Positions 26,636 to 36,102 of a DNA stretch of 64,000 nucleotides are shown here, piece after piece. The DNA comes from Hymenobacter properus. GTDB taxonomy: Bacteria; Bacteroidota; Bacteroidia; Cytophagales; Hymenobacteraceae. A program made the position numbers and the translations under genes. Below the pieces are notes generated by a model that did not search any database, had not been told where the DNA came from, and saw nothing but the letters and a program-made list of their open reading frames with translations. The number at the start of each line of letters is the position of its first letter. Position 1 is the first letter of the stretch. The stretch is from NCBI RefSeq assembly GCF_015694735.1, contig NZ_JADQDP010000003.1, positions 310,001 through 374,000 of the forward strand. The letters run 5' to 3'.

Positions 26636-28117
26636 ATGCGTCTTTTATCTTGGCTGGCCGCGTTGGGCAGCTTGCTGGCTACCCCGGCATTGGCGCAACA
26701 GGCGCCTTACCTCCCCTACTACTCTTCCGATACCGTGCGGGTGCACGACATGGCGGTGGCCCACCGCGCGGCCGTGCAGAAGTACCTGGTAACGCCCAAA
26801 TCGGTAAGCGGCGAGTACAAGGACCACTACAAGAAAATTGCCCAGGAAGCAGCCACCGACGTGTATAACACCGTCCGCTACTCCGCCCTCGTCGACCCCG
26901 TGCTGAACCCCTACGTGCAGGGCGTGTTCGCGCAAATTCAGAAGGCCAACCCGCAGCTGCCGGCCGTACAGCTCGTGCTCAGCCGCAACCCCGAGCCCAA
27001 CGCCCACGCCGTAGGCAACAGCACCGTGATGCTGAACGTGGGCCTGCTGGGCCGCCTCGAAAACGAAAGCCAGCTGGCCTACGTGCTGTGCCACGAGCTG
27101 GCCCACATCCAGTGTGGGCACATGGAGCGAGGCCTGCGCTCGCAGCTCACCAAAATCCACAGCAAGCAGGTGCGCAAGGAAGTGAAGCGCATTGTGGCCG
27201 ATGAGTACAACATCAGTTCGAAGCTGAAGGCGCTAGCCCTGGGCTTGTCGCTGAACAGCACCTTCCACCACCGCCAGTACGAAAAGCAGGCCGACTCGCT
27301 GGGCTATGCCCTGCTGAAACGCACGAGCTTCGACGCCAAGCAGGCCTACCGTGTGCTGCAGCTGCTCGATAAAATCGACCAGCCGCTCTCGCCCGAGCCC
27401 CTGGCAATGGGCCAGTTTTTCGGCTGCGAAAAATTCCCCTACCCGCTGCCCGAGGCCCCGGCCAAGCCCAAGTCCATTTTCACGGTAGCGGCGCCCACCA
27501 AGACGGTGCTCGAAACCACCGACACCCTCAAAACCCACCCCGACTGCGCCAAGCGCATGCGCTTCCTGAGCGAGCTGGCCCAGGGCCAGATTACCGACGC
27601 CCCTACGGCCCCCACGCCGGCCTTTGCCCGCATCGTGTCCTTGAGCCGTTTGGAGTCTGTGCAAAGCTGGTTCGACTACGACTGCTACGACCACGCCTTG
27701 TTTGAAGCGCTGCAGCTGCTGCACGAGGAGCCTCAGAATGCCTACCTGCGCTCAGTGGTGACGCTGAGCCTGTACGAGCTGCGCGAGCACCTCATCAAGC
27801 ACGATTTCTACGAAGTGGTGGGCAACGTATCGAAGCACCACCCCGAGAATTTCAATCAGATGCTGACCACGCTCTACGCCTGGAAGGCCGACGATTACAA
27901 AGGCCTGCTGGCCTGCTTCGCCCAGAATACCTCCGCTCCGGCCACCCCCGCCGACGAGTACGCCCATGCCGCTGCCTACGCTGCTGCCGCCCTGGCCGGC
28001 GAGCCCGGCGCCGCCACCCTGCAGCAGCAGTACCAAAGCCGCTACCACGACGGCAAGTTCACGAAGCTTCTGTTCCCGAAACCGGTTGTTTCGACGGGCA
28101 AGAAGTCGCTGCGGTAG
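26636..28117 (+). CDS. M48 family metallopeptidase, exported
   Basis: A 493-residue Oma1/BepA-type zinc peptidase. A signal peptide (LLSWLAALGSLLATPALAQ) directs export. The zinc motif HELAH is at residues 153-157 (YVLCHELAHIQCGHMERGL), and the third ligand is in RQYEKQADSLGYALL. The C-terminal half (about 250 residues) is helical and may form TPR-like repeats, as in BepA, which degrades misfolded outer-membrane proteins. A role in envelope protein quality control is an inference from the family. It is a single-gene unit with its own promoter box, ending before a family A repeat. Confidence 0.9.
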   Translation: MRLLSWLAALGSLLATPALAQQAPYLPYYSSDTVRVHDMAVAHRAAVQKYLVTPKSVSGEYKDHYKKIAQEAATDVYNTVRYSALVDPVLNPYVQGVFAQIQKANPQLPAVQLVLSRNPEPNAHAVGNSTVMLNVGLLGRLENESQLAYVLCHELAHIQCGHMERGLRSQLTKIHSKQVRKEVKRIVADEYNISSKLKALALGLSLNSTFHHRQYEKQADSLGYALLKRTSFDAKQAYRVLQLLDKIDQPLSPEPLAMGQFFGCEKFPYPLPEAPAKPKSIFTVAAPTKTVLETTDTLKTHPDCAKRMRFLSELAQGQITDAPTAPTPAFARIVSLSRLESVQSWFDYDCYDHALFEALQLLHEEPQNAYLRSVVTLSLYELREHLIKHDFYEVVGNVSKHHPENFNQMLTTLYAWKADDYKGLLACFAQNTSAPATPADEYAHAAAYAAAALAGEPGAATLQQQYQSRYHDGKFTKLLFPKPVVSTGKKSLR

Positions 28118-28140
28118 CGCCCGTTAGTACGCGCTATACG

Positions 28141-28246
28141 TCTGTCATCCTGAGCGCAGCGAAGGACCCTCTCACGTTAGATAGTGTTAGGTTATTCACA
28201 TTCATTCTGGCGTGAGAAGGTCCTTCGCTGCGCTCAGGATGACAGA
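28141..28246. repeat. Family A inverted repeat, copy 3
   Basis: Arms 28141-28176 and 28211-28246 with one internal mismatch and a 34-base loop; core TCCTGAGCGCAGCGAAGGAC. It starts 23 bases after the M48 stop codon. Confidence 0.9.
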
Positions 28247-28317
28247 CGACGCAGAAGCCACACACCATCATACTCCATTAAACATTCCGCTTATTCCCAA
28301 CCCTTTACCCCCTCTAC

Positions 28318-29907
28318 ATGCTTGTTAAAAATACCCTGCTGGCGGCTGCTGTGACGCTGGCGGCCTCGGCGGCTCTGCACGCCCAAACCCAAACCCTCGA
28401 CGGCGTGGCTTCCGTGCGCCGCTCGGCCATCGAGCCGGTGTATGCCGGCAACGAAGTGAAGGGCTACGTGATGTATTCGCGCGGCGACAAGGCCGACAAG
28501 AAGAACGACAACTTCCTGCTCGATTTCTATGACCAGGACCTCACCAAGGTGAGCAGCATCACCATGCAAAAGCCGGCGGGCAAGTACTTCCTGCTGCGCA
28601 ACGCCTTTAACGGCTCGGCCTTCGCCATGTACTATTACAACATGAAGGACAAGACGTTGGAGATTGAAACCTACGACACCGGCCTCAAGAAAATTGCCAC
28701 CAAGGCTATTGGCGACCTCAACAAGGCCGATTTGTACATGACCTACCAAGCCTTCGGCACGCAGGGCATCGAGGGCACCGACACGGGCCAGAACATGACG
28801 CTGTTTCCGGTGCCGAACTACGGCTTTGTGCGCAACAGCTTCGAGGGCATGGGCGCCAACGGCACCATGAAGGGCTTCAACCTGCAGATGTACGACGACA
28901 AGCTGACGCCGCGCTGGCGCCTGAGCACCGACCCCAAGTCGAAATTCGTCGAGTCGGTAAACCTAACCCAGGCCGTCGACAAGTACATTCTGGCTACCAT
29001 TCAGCGTCGCACCAGCACGGCGTCGAAGAAAATCGATGCCTACATCGTGGCCCTGGAGGTGACGACGGGCAAAAAGCTGTTCGACCTGCCGGTGGAAAAC
29101 AGCGCCACCGAGCAGCTGTCGCTCACCTCGTTCACCTTCGACCCGCTGAAGCGCGAGTTTATCGCCATGGGCGAGTTTTACAAGCTGAACGACAAACCAT
29201 TCGTGAACAAAAGCCAGGGCTTCTTCATCAAGCGCTACAGCGAAGATGGCAAGCTGCTGGGCGTGAAAAACTACGGCTGGCACAACGAGGTGGCCGCCGC
29301 CCTGCCCGCCGAAGCCCGCCAGAGCCTGGAAGACGGCTTCGTGAACTACACGCAGTCGGTGGTGCGCGGCTCCAACGGCAAGACCTACATCGTGGCCGAG
29401 CAGTACAAAGTGGTGGGCGACGGCCTGGGCATTGCCCTCTCGCTGCTGGGTTCGAGCACGGCCTCCTTCGCCAAAGGTCAGGTTGCCAACCTACTGGTGT
29501 TTGCCCTCGACCCCAACGACAAGCTGACCGACGTAAAATTCTACGCCAAGGACGCGTCGAAAGTCGTGATTCCGCAGTACGAGAGCTTGTCGGGTACGGG
29601 CATGCTAGGCTCTTACTTCAAACGGTCGGGCCAGTTCGACTACCAGTTCATCCAGAAAAACGACGCCAACTCGCAGTTTAACGTGGTGTATATCAACTAC
29701 GATAAGGAGAAGGGCGAAGCCACCAAGAAAATCATTGGCAACGTGGCCTTTGGCGACAACGGCCAGTTCAAACTTGACAAGATTGACGGCACCAGCAACG
29801 CCACCACCTCCTTCCTGTACCCGGCCAAGCCCGGCTACGTGATGCTGGTAGACTACCTGAAGAAGGAGAAGAAAATGGGCATGAAGCTGGTGAAGCTCAA
29901 CATCTAA
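28318..29907 (+). CDS. Secreted protein of unknown function
   Basis: A 529-residue protein with a signal peptide (LLAAAVTLAASAALHAQ). The mature part alternates short strands and turns, with a repeated pattern of hydrophobic strands ending in charged loops, for example NDNFLLDFYDQDLTKVSS, TYDTGLKKIATKAIGDLNK and DPNDKLTDVKFYAKDASK, which suggests a beta-propeller. No catalytic motif, no lipobox and no T9SS C-terminal domain are visible, so it may be periplasmic. I recall similar long secreted proteins in Bacteroidota annotated only as DUF families. It is a single-gene unit with a strong terminator. Confidence 0.8.
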   Translation: MLVKNTLLAAAVTLAASAALHAQTQTLDGVASVRRSAIEPVYAGNEVKGYVMYSRGDKADKKNDNFLLDFYDQDLTKVSSITMQKPAGKYFLLRNAFNGSAFAMYYYNMKDKTLEIETYDTGLKKIATKAIGDLNKADLYMTYQAFGTQGIEGTDTGQNMTLFPVPNYGFVRNSFEGMGANGTMKGFNLQMYDDKLTPRWRLSTDPKSKFVESVNLTQAVDKYILATIQRRTSTASKKIDAYIVALEVTTGKKLFDLPVENSATEQLSLTSFTFDPLKREFIAMGEFYKLNDKPFVNKSQGFFIKRYSEDGKLLGVKNYGWHNEVAAALPAEARQSLEDGFVNYTQSVVRGSNGKTYIVAEQYKVVGDGLGIALSLLGSSTASFAKGQVANLLVFALDPNDKLTDVKFYAKDASKVVIPQYESLSGTGMLGSYFKRSGQFDYQFIQKNDANSQFNVVYINYDKEKGEATKKIIGNVAFGDNGQFKLDKIDGTSNATTSFLYPAKPGYVMLVDYLKKEKKMGMKLVKLNI

Positions 29908-29933
29908 GCTCTCGCTTTCTGCTTTTAGTCACG

Positions 29934-29962
29934 AAAAGGCCCGGCCACCGCCGGGCCTTTTT
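29934..29962 (+). terminator. Rho-independent terminator
   Basis: AAAAGGCCCGGC and GCCGGGCCTTTTT are perfect arms around CACC, with a five-T tail, 27 bases past the stop of the secreted protein. Confidence 0.9.
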
Positions 29963-30026
29963 GCGTCCGGCGATGTGCATTCCGCAGCAGGGCTGCATCG
30001 GATGGGAAACGCTTTTCTGCCTGCGT

Positions 30027-33000
30027 ATGCGCCCTCTGCTACTTTTCGCCGCCCTGTTCTGCCTGTTTTTTCACCCAGCCCGCGCCCAGCAGTTGGTGGC
30101 CCAGGCCCGCCAAACCAGCTACCTCACCAAGGTGTTTCGCCTCAGCGACGAGCAGGCCCGCCAACTGTACGAGCGCGGCCTCGACGCCGCCCGGCCCGAG
30201 TTTTTTACGCAGGCCGTCGACTCCTTTCCCACCGACAAGCCCGCCTCGCGCCGGCTGCCGCTGGGCTACTACCTGGTGGCCCACACCGAAGGCCCGCAAC
30301 TGGTGTATGAGCTCCGCACCGAAGCCGACCGCGAAGTGCTGGTGGTCGACAATCAGGTGGATTTGAGCTTGGTGGTGCGCGACTCGCTGGGCCGGCTGCT
30401 GCCCGACGCCCAGGTGGCCCTGCGCGGCAAGCCGCTAGCCTTCGACGCCGCCACCCAAACCTACTTGCAAGCCCGCGGCGGCCGCGCCGGCCTGGTGGCC
30501 GTGACGTCCGGCGGGCGCACCACCTTCCATGCCCTCGACCAGACGTTTCCGCGCGGCGGGCAGCGAGTCCGGCAGCACGGGCACTGGCTGCGGCGCGCGG
30601 GCTGGCGTGTGCTCTACGGCTTTCCGCTGGGCTACCTCAGCGGGCCGGTGCGCAAGCTGGTGCAGGAGCTGCACTACCCGGCCGGCGTGAGCACCGGCCC
30701 CATTGGCTTGCTGCGCTCCATTTTTAACGAAGACGTGCGCGACGAGCGCCAAAGCCGCCGCGAAGACCGAACAGAAGCCCATCCCCGCTGGACCAGCTAC
30801 GTGGCCACCAGCCAGCCCCGCTACCGCCCCACCGCCGATACCCTGCGTCTGAAGGCCCGCGTGCTGCGCCAGAAAAACGGCCGCCCCTACCGCCGTCCGC
30901 TCACCCTCTGGCTGGGCGGCAATGGCTACGGCGACGAAACCGGCAAGCGCATTGCCCGGCTGCGCCCCAGCCGGCCCGGCAGCTACGCCTACACCCTGCC
31001 GCTGACCGACTCGCTGGGCTTGCGGCCCGATACCTACGTGGGCTTCCGGCTGAAAGACCGGCGCGGGCAGGTGCGGGCCAGCGGGCAGTTTCGGCTCGAA
31101 GACTACGAACTGAAGAACAGCCACTACACCTTGCGCGTGGCGGAGAAAACCCAGCGCCAGGGCCAGCCGCAGGCCGTGTTTGTGCGCGGCACCGACGCCA
31201 ACGACCTCAACCTGCTCGACGCCCGCCTGCGGCTGAGCGTGACGCCGTCCGGCGCGCCGGGCGCCCTACCCGGCCGCCAGCTCTTCATGCCCGACACACT
31301 CTGGACCCACCGCCAGGCGCTGGACGCGCTGGGCGAAACCCGCCTCAACCTGCCCGCCAACGCCCTGCCCGACGTGGATTTCAAGTACAACGTGCAGGCC
31401 ACGCTGCTGACTTCCGACAACGAGCGCCGCACCGAAAGCGCCCAGGTCGACTTCCGCCACGACGCCGGCGAGCTGCACGCCGAGCTGCGCGCCGACTCGG
31501 TGCACCTGGAGTACCGCCACTTGGGCCACAGCCAGCCGCACGCGGCCACGCTCCGCATCTCCACGGCCAGCGAGCTGGGCAGCGGTTGGCTGTTTCGGGG
31601 GCCGGTGCAGCTGCCGCTGGCGCTGAAAGTGGACGCCCACGCCGACTCCTACGAACTGCGTGATGCAGAGGGCCGCTGGGCCGGGCTCGACATCAATGAA
31701 GGCAACGCCGAACTCACCTTGCTTTCGGACCGCCGGGCCGACTCGCTGGTGCTGGCCGTGAGCAACCCGCACGGGCTGCACTTCTGGTACTACCTCTATC
31801 AGGGCAACCGCCTGCGCTACCGCGGCTACGCCGATGCCCTCAATATGGCCATTCCGCACGCGGGCGCGGAGCCTTGGTTTGCCTCGCTGCACTACTGGTG
31901 GGGCGACGCCCTGCGCTCGGCCGAATTCACGATGGCGCTGCCCGCGCCGCAGCTCCTCATCAGTGCCGAGCAGCCTGCGGTGGCGTATCCCGGCCAGCGA
32001 ATCAGCCTGCGCTACGCCGTGACCGACGAGCGGGGCCGCCCCGTGCCCCACGCCGACCTGACGAGCTACGCCTACACCAGCAAGTTTGAGCAAACCGCCG
32101 CGCCTGCGCTGCCGCAGCTGCGGGTGGCCCGGCCGGTGCAGGGCCGGCAGTCGCTGCGCCGCTTCAAGCTGGGCAAGGATTTTGCGGGTTCCTCGGCCCA
32201 GAAGCTGCTGCCCTGGGCGCGCTGGCGGCACGTGCTGGGGCTCGACTCACTGACGTTTTACCAGTTTCTGTACCCCGAAACGGGCAGCTTTCACGAGTAC
32301 CGGCCGGCGCCGGGCGGGCTGACGCAGGTAGCGGTTTTCCTGGTCGACTCCGGCCGGGTGCTGCCGCCTGTGGCGGTGTACGTGGACGGGCAGCCCGGCT
32401 ACATCCACGACGTGAACCACAACGACCCCTACACCGTGGTGGCCGACAGCGGCTTTCACACCATCAGCGTGCGCACGGCCACGCGCTTCGTGCGGCTGCG
32501 AGAGGTGTATTTGCGCCCGCTGCACAAGCTCACGCTGAGCATCGACGTGAACCATCCCTGCGCCGAGCTGAGCGTGGAAACACGCCGGCCGGAGCTGGCC
32601 CCCGCCGAGCTGCTGGGCCTGCAACGCTCAGTGGTGGTGCTTGACGGCACGTTTCTGGCCGCCGCCACGCTGCGACAGGGCCCGACGCTTCGCCCCCTCA
32701 CGCGGAGCTACTACCGCGAGGCCGTGGTCAGCGGCCCTTTCCGGCCCGATTCGGTGCTGCTGCGTGATGCTTACGGACTGCGGCGCAAGTTTCTGTTTGA
32801 GCCCTTGTACAAATATTCGTTTGGAGCCAACCTGCTGAAAATGCAGTGCCTAGATGCCGGCTTGCTGGGTCCGCTCAATGGCTATGAGTACAACGGCTAC
32901 GGCAAGGCGCTGCCGCTACAGGGCTTTGCCTACACCGAAGCCGATTTCAAGCGCAAGCCCGAGTGGCAGGCCGCTGTCACGCCCGAATACCTCAACGCCC

Positions 33001-36000
33001 GGCTCGACGTGCCCTACGCCACGCCGCAAGGCCAGGGCCGGCTGGAGCTGCGCCTTCCGCCGCGGCCGGCCGATGCCGGACCCACCTATAAAGAGCTGGC
33101 GGCACCGCGCTACGTGCTGCTCACCCGCCCCGGCCAGCCCAAATTCCTGCGTTTGGAGCGCGGCTACGGCCTCATCCACGCACTGGCGCCGGGCCGCTAC
33201 CGCGTAGCCATGCTGCTGGCCGACAGCTCCTGCCTGGCCCCGGCCGAGGATGTCCTCGTCCAACCCAACGGTCAGACCTACTTCCAGCTCCGCCGCACCG
33301 ACCAGGTGCCCGCCGGCCGCCTCAGCCGCCGCATCAACCAGCAGCTGTGGCTGCGGCGGCCCAAGGCAATGCACGTCACCCCGGCCGACAGCGTGCCCGC
33401 CCGCCGCGAAATCCGGGTGGAAACGCCCGCCACGCCCCAGCCCGGCTGGCGTACCCTGCGCGGCCAGGTGCTCGACCGGGCCAGCGAGGAAGGTATGCCC
33501 GGGGTGACGGTGCTTATCAAGGGTACCACCATGGGCACCTCAACTAATGCCGACGGCAGCTTTGCCTTGCAAGTGCCGCCGGATGGAAGCAGCACGCTTC
33601 GAATTAGCAGCGTGGGCTATATTACCCAAGAAGTTGCCGTGAGCGGGGTAAGCACGCTGGTGATAAAGCTGGCTGCCGATACCAAGCAGTTGAATGAAGT
33701 GGTGGTCGTAGGCTACGGCACAACGGAACGGCGGAACATGAGTGCAGCCGTTTCGACCGTTTCGGCGGCACCGCTGTTGCGCGGCCTGGCAGGCCAAGTG
33801 GCAGGCGTGCAGATTGAAGGCGCCCCCGGCGCCCGCATAATGATTCGCGGGGCTGCCTCCATCAGCGCCAGCAACAAGCCCTTCATTCTGCTCAATGGCC
33901 TACCCTTTGATGGCCTGCAAGCTGACATCGACCCGGCCAGCATTACCAGCCTAAGGGTGATAAAGGGTACCGAAGCAGCCAGCCTCTACGGCTCGCAGGC
34001 GGCCAATGGCGCAATCATTATCACCACTAAAGGCAGTGCCGATGACGTGCCCAACGGCGCCGACCCGCGCCTGGCTTTGCGCCGTCACTTCCGCGACTAC
34101 GCCTGGTGGCACCCGCTGCTCGAAACCGACGCCCGCGGCCAGGCCCGCGCCGAGGTGGTGCTGCCCGACGACGTGACCAGCTGGGACAGCTTCGTGCTGG
34201 CCTCCGACAACCACGGCCGCCTGGGGCGGGCCACGGCCCGCCTCAAGTCGTTCAAGCAGCTGCGGGCCGAGCTGGCCACGCCCCGCTTCCTGGTGGCCGG
34301 CGACCGCACCCAGCTGCTGGGCAAAAGTCTGAACTACGGCTTTGATACGGCGCAAGTGACGACCACCTTCCGGGCCGGCGCGCAGGTGCTGCGCACTCAA
34401 AACCAACGGGTGAGCCCGGTGGCGCTGGATACACTCACCTTCACTGCTCCCGCTGCCACGGCGCCCGACTCGGTCACGCTCAGCTTCGCCCTGGCCCAGC
34501 CCAACGGTTACCAGGACGGCGAGCAGCGCAGCCTGCCCCTGCTGCCCGCCGGCACCCTGGAGCGCGTGGGCACCTTCGCCACCCTCACCGCTGCCGATAC
34601 CACGCTGCAGCTGCCCATCAACCCCGCTTTGGGCGAGGTGACGGTGCACCTGGAAAGCGACGCCCTGCCCCTGCTGCTCTCCGAAATTGAGCACCTGCAG
34701 CACTATGCCTACCTCTGCAACGAGCAGGCCGCCTCCAAGCTGAAGGCGCTGCTGCTGGAGCGCCGCATCCGAGAGGTGCAGGGCCAGCCTTTCCGCGGCG
34801 ACCGGGCCGTGAACTTTCTCATCAAGAAGCTGCTAGCCGGCCAGCACAAGCCCGAGCACCTGTGGGGCACTTGGCCTACCTCGTCAGTGAGCCCCTGGGC
34901 CACCACCCACGTACTGGAAGCTTTGTTGGAGGCTGAGAAGGCCGGCTACAAGGTGACTTTCGACCGGGCGGCGACGCAACGCTATCTGCTGGGCGAGCTC
35001 GACGACCACCTGAGCGAAGCCGCCACCGTGGCCCAACTGCGCGGCCGCCCGCTGCCCAGCTACTACGCCTACTACCACGCCCCCGACGACCTCATCCGCC
35101 TGCTGGCCCTGCTGCACCGCCTGGGCGCGCCCGCCGATTTCAAAACCTATGTGTCCCGCTTCAACCGCCTGCAATCCGGCCGCCAACCCCTCGACCGCTA
35201 CCTGGCCCTCCTGACCCTGCGCCATCAGTTGGGCCTGCCCTATCAGCTCGACACGCTGCGGCGCTACCGGCTGCGCACCCAGCTCGGCGGCGTGTTTTAT
35301 GGCGACACCCTGCATCAATCGACCTACTACGGCTACCTGCTGCGCGACCGGGTGGGTACCACCCTGCTGGCTTACCGCGCCCTGCGCGCCATTGGCGGGC
35401 ACGAGGCCGAGCTGGCCCGCCTGCGCGTGGGCCTGCTCAACCTGCGCGTGGGCGGCCACTGGACCAGCACCTACGAAGCAGCCGAAATCCTCGAAACCAT
35501 TGGGCCTGATTTGTTTGCGGCGGGCCGCCCGGCCACCTTTGCCCGCGCCCAGCTCAGCGGCGGGCTCAGCGAAACCGTGACCAAGTTTCCTTTCACCGCC
35601 AAGCTGGCGGCCAGCAGCGGGCCGCTCACGCTACGCAAGGAGGGCCTGCTTCCGCTTTACGCCACGGCCTACCAAAGCCACTGGAACCCCACCCCGGCGC
35701 CGGTGTCGGCCGCCTTCACGGTGCGGACGGAGCTAGCGGGCCAGGCCGGCAACCGCGTGACGCTGCGCGCCGGCCAGCCCGCCGAGCTGCTTGTGACCGT
35801 GGACGTGAAGGCCGAGGCCCGCTACGTGCTGCTGGAAGTGCCCATCCCGGCCGGCTGCTCCTACGGCGACCCGGCCCCCACCAACGGCCTCGAAACCCAC
35901 CGCGAATACCTGCGCCACCAAACCGGCATCTTCGTCGACTACCTGCCCGTGGGGCGGCACCAGTTCCGCATTGCCCTGCAGCCGCGCTTCAAGGGCACTT

Positions 36001-36086
36001 ACACCATCAACCCGGCCAAGGCCGAGCTGGTGTACTTCCCCACGAAGTTCGGCCGCTCGGCCAGCAAGCAGGCGGTGGTGAAGTAG
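30027..36086 (+). CDS. Alpha-2-macroglobulin-like protein with an inserted CarboxypepD-like domain and TonB plug
   Basis: A 2019-residue protein; start at 30027 chosen for the signal peptide MRPLLLFAALFCLFFHPARA. Macroglobulin-type beta domains fill residues about 20-1130. Residues about 1140-1215 form a CarboxypepD_reg-like domain (MPGVTVLIKGTTMGTSTNAD), and 1225-1335 a SusC/RagA-type TonB plug (LNEVVVVGYGTTERRNMSAA; ending ANGAIIITTKGS). The A2M domain follows (LPDDVTSWDSFVLASDN, near 1380), then the thioester motif Cys-Asn-Glu-Gln at 1564-1567 (YLCNEQAASKLKAL), an alpha/alpha thioester domain and a receptor-like C-terminus. Bacterial macroglobulins trap proteases or stabilise the envelope. 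No beta-barrel follows the plug. No lipobox is seen. The gene stands alone. Confidence 0.88.
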   Translation: MRPLLLFAALFCLFFHPARAQQLVAQARQTSYLTKVFRLSDEQARQLYERGLDAARPEFFTQAVDSFPTDKPASRRLPLGYYLVAHTEGPQLVYELRTEADREVLVVDNQVDLSLVVRDSLGRLLPDAQVALRGKPLAFDAATQTYLQARGGRAGLVAVTSGGRTTFHALDQTFPRGGQRVRQHGHWLRRAGWRVLYGFPLGYLSGPVRKLVQELHYPAGVSTGPIGLLRSIFNEDVRDERQSRREDRTEAHPRWTSYVATSQPRYRPTADTLRLKARVLRQKNGRPYRRPLTLWLGGNGYGDETGKRIARLRPSRPGSYAYTLPLTDSLGLRPDTYVGFRLKDRRGQVRASGQFRLEDYELKNSHYTLRVAEKTQRQGQPQAVFVRGTDANDLNLLDARLRLSVTPSGAPGALPGRQLFMPDTLWTHRQALDALGETRLNLPANALPDVDFKYNVQATLLTSDNERRTESAQVDFRHDAGELHAELRADSVHLEYRHLGHSQPHAATLRISTASELGSGWLFRGPVQLPLALKVDAHADSYELRDAEGRWAGLDINEGNAELTLLSDRRADSLVLAVSNPHGLHFWYYLYQGNRLRYRGYADALNMAIPHAGAEPWFASLHYWWGDALRSAEFTMALPAPQLLISAEQPAVAYPGQRISLRYAVTDERGRPVPHADLTSYAYTSKFEQTAAPALPQLRVARPVQGRQSLRRFKLGKDFAGSSAQKLLPWARWRHVLGLDSLTFYQFLYPETGSFHEYRPAPGGLTQVAVFLVDSGRVLPPVAVYVDGQPGYIHDVNHNDPYTVVADSGFHTISVRTATRFVRLREVYLRPLHKLTLSIDVNHPCAELSVETRRPELAPAELLGLQRSVVVLDGTFLAAATLRQGPTLRPLTRSYYREAVVSGPFRPDSVLLRDAYGLRRKFLFEPLYKYSFGANLLKMQCLDAGLLGPLNGYEYNGYGKALPLQGFAYTEADFKRKPEWQAAVTPEYLNARLDVPYATPQGQGRLELRLPPRPADAGPTYKELAAPRYVLLTRPGQPKFLRLERGYGLIHALAPGRYRVAMLLADSSCLAPAEDVLVQPNGQTYFQLRRTDQVPAGRLSRRINQQLWLRRPKAMHVTPADSVPARREIRVETPATPQPGWRTLRGQVLDRASEEGMPGVTVLIKGTTMGTSTNADGSFALQVPPDGSSTLRISSVGYITQEVAVSGVSTLVIKLAADTKQLNEVVVVGYGTTERRNMSAAVSTVSAAPLLRGLAGQVAGVQIEGAPGARIMIRGAASISASNKPFILLNGLPFDGLQADIDPASITSLRVIKGTEAASLYGSQAANGAIIITTKGSADDVPNGADPRLALRRHFRDYAWWHPLLETDARGQARAEVVLPDDVTSWDSFVLASDNHGRLGRATARLKSFKQLRAELATPRFLVAGDRTQLLGKSLNYGFDTAQVTTTFRAGAQVLRTQNQRVSPVALDTLTFTAPAATAPDSVTLSFALAQPNGYQDGEQRSLPLLPAGTLERVGTFATLTAADTTLQLPINPALGEVTVHLESDALPLLLSEIEHLQHYAYLCNEQAASKLKALLLERRIREVQGQPFRGDRAVNFLIKKLLAGQHKPEHLWGTWPTSSVSPWATTHVLEALLEAEKAGYKVTFDRAATQRYLLGELDDHLSEAATVAQLRGRPLPSYYAYYHAPDDLIRLLALLHRLGAPADFKTYVSRFNRLQSGRQPLDRYLALLTLRHQLGLPYQLDTLRRYRLRTQLGGVFYGDTLHQSTYYGYLLRDRVGTTLLAYRALRAIGGHEAELARLRVGLLNLRVGGHWTSTYEAAEILETIGPDLFAAGRPATFARAQLSGGLSETVTKFPFTAKLAASSGPLTLRKEGLLPLYATAYQSHWNPTPAPVSAAFTVRTELAGQAGNRVTLRAGQPAELLVTVDVKAEARYVLLEVPIPAGCSYGDPAPTNGLETHREYLRHQTGIFVDYLPVGRHQFRIALQPRFKGTYTINPAKAELVYFPTKFGRSASKQAVVK

Positions 36087-36102
36087 GGCTCCGCCCGCGC
36101 CA

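Noticed and set aside
29961..30026. Upstream Met start of the macroglobulin gene
   Set aside because: The first 22 codons overlap the terminator tail and would put a non-signal segment before a textbook signal peptide at 30027.
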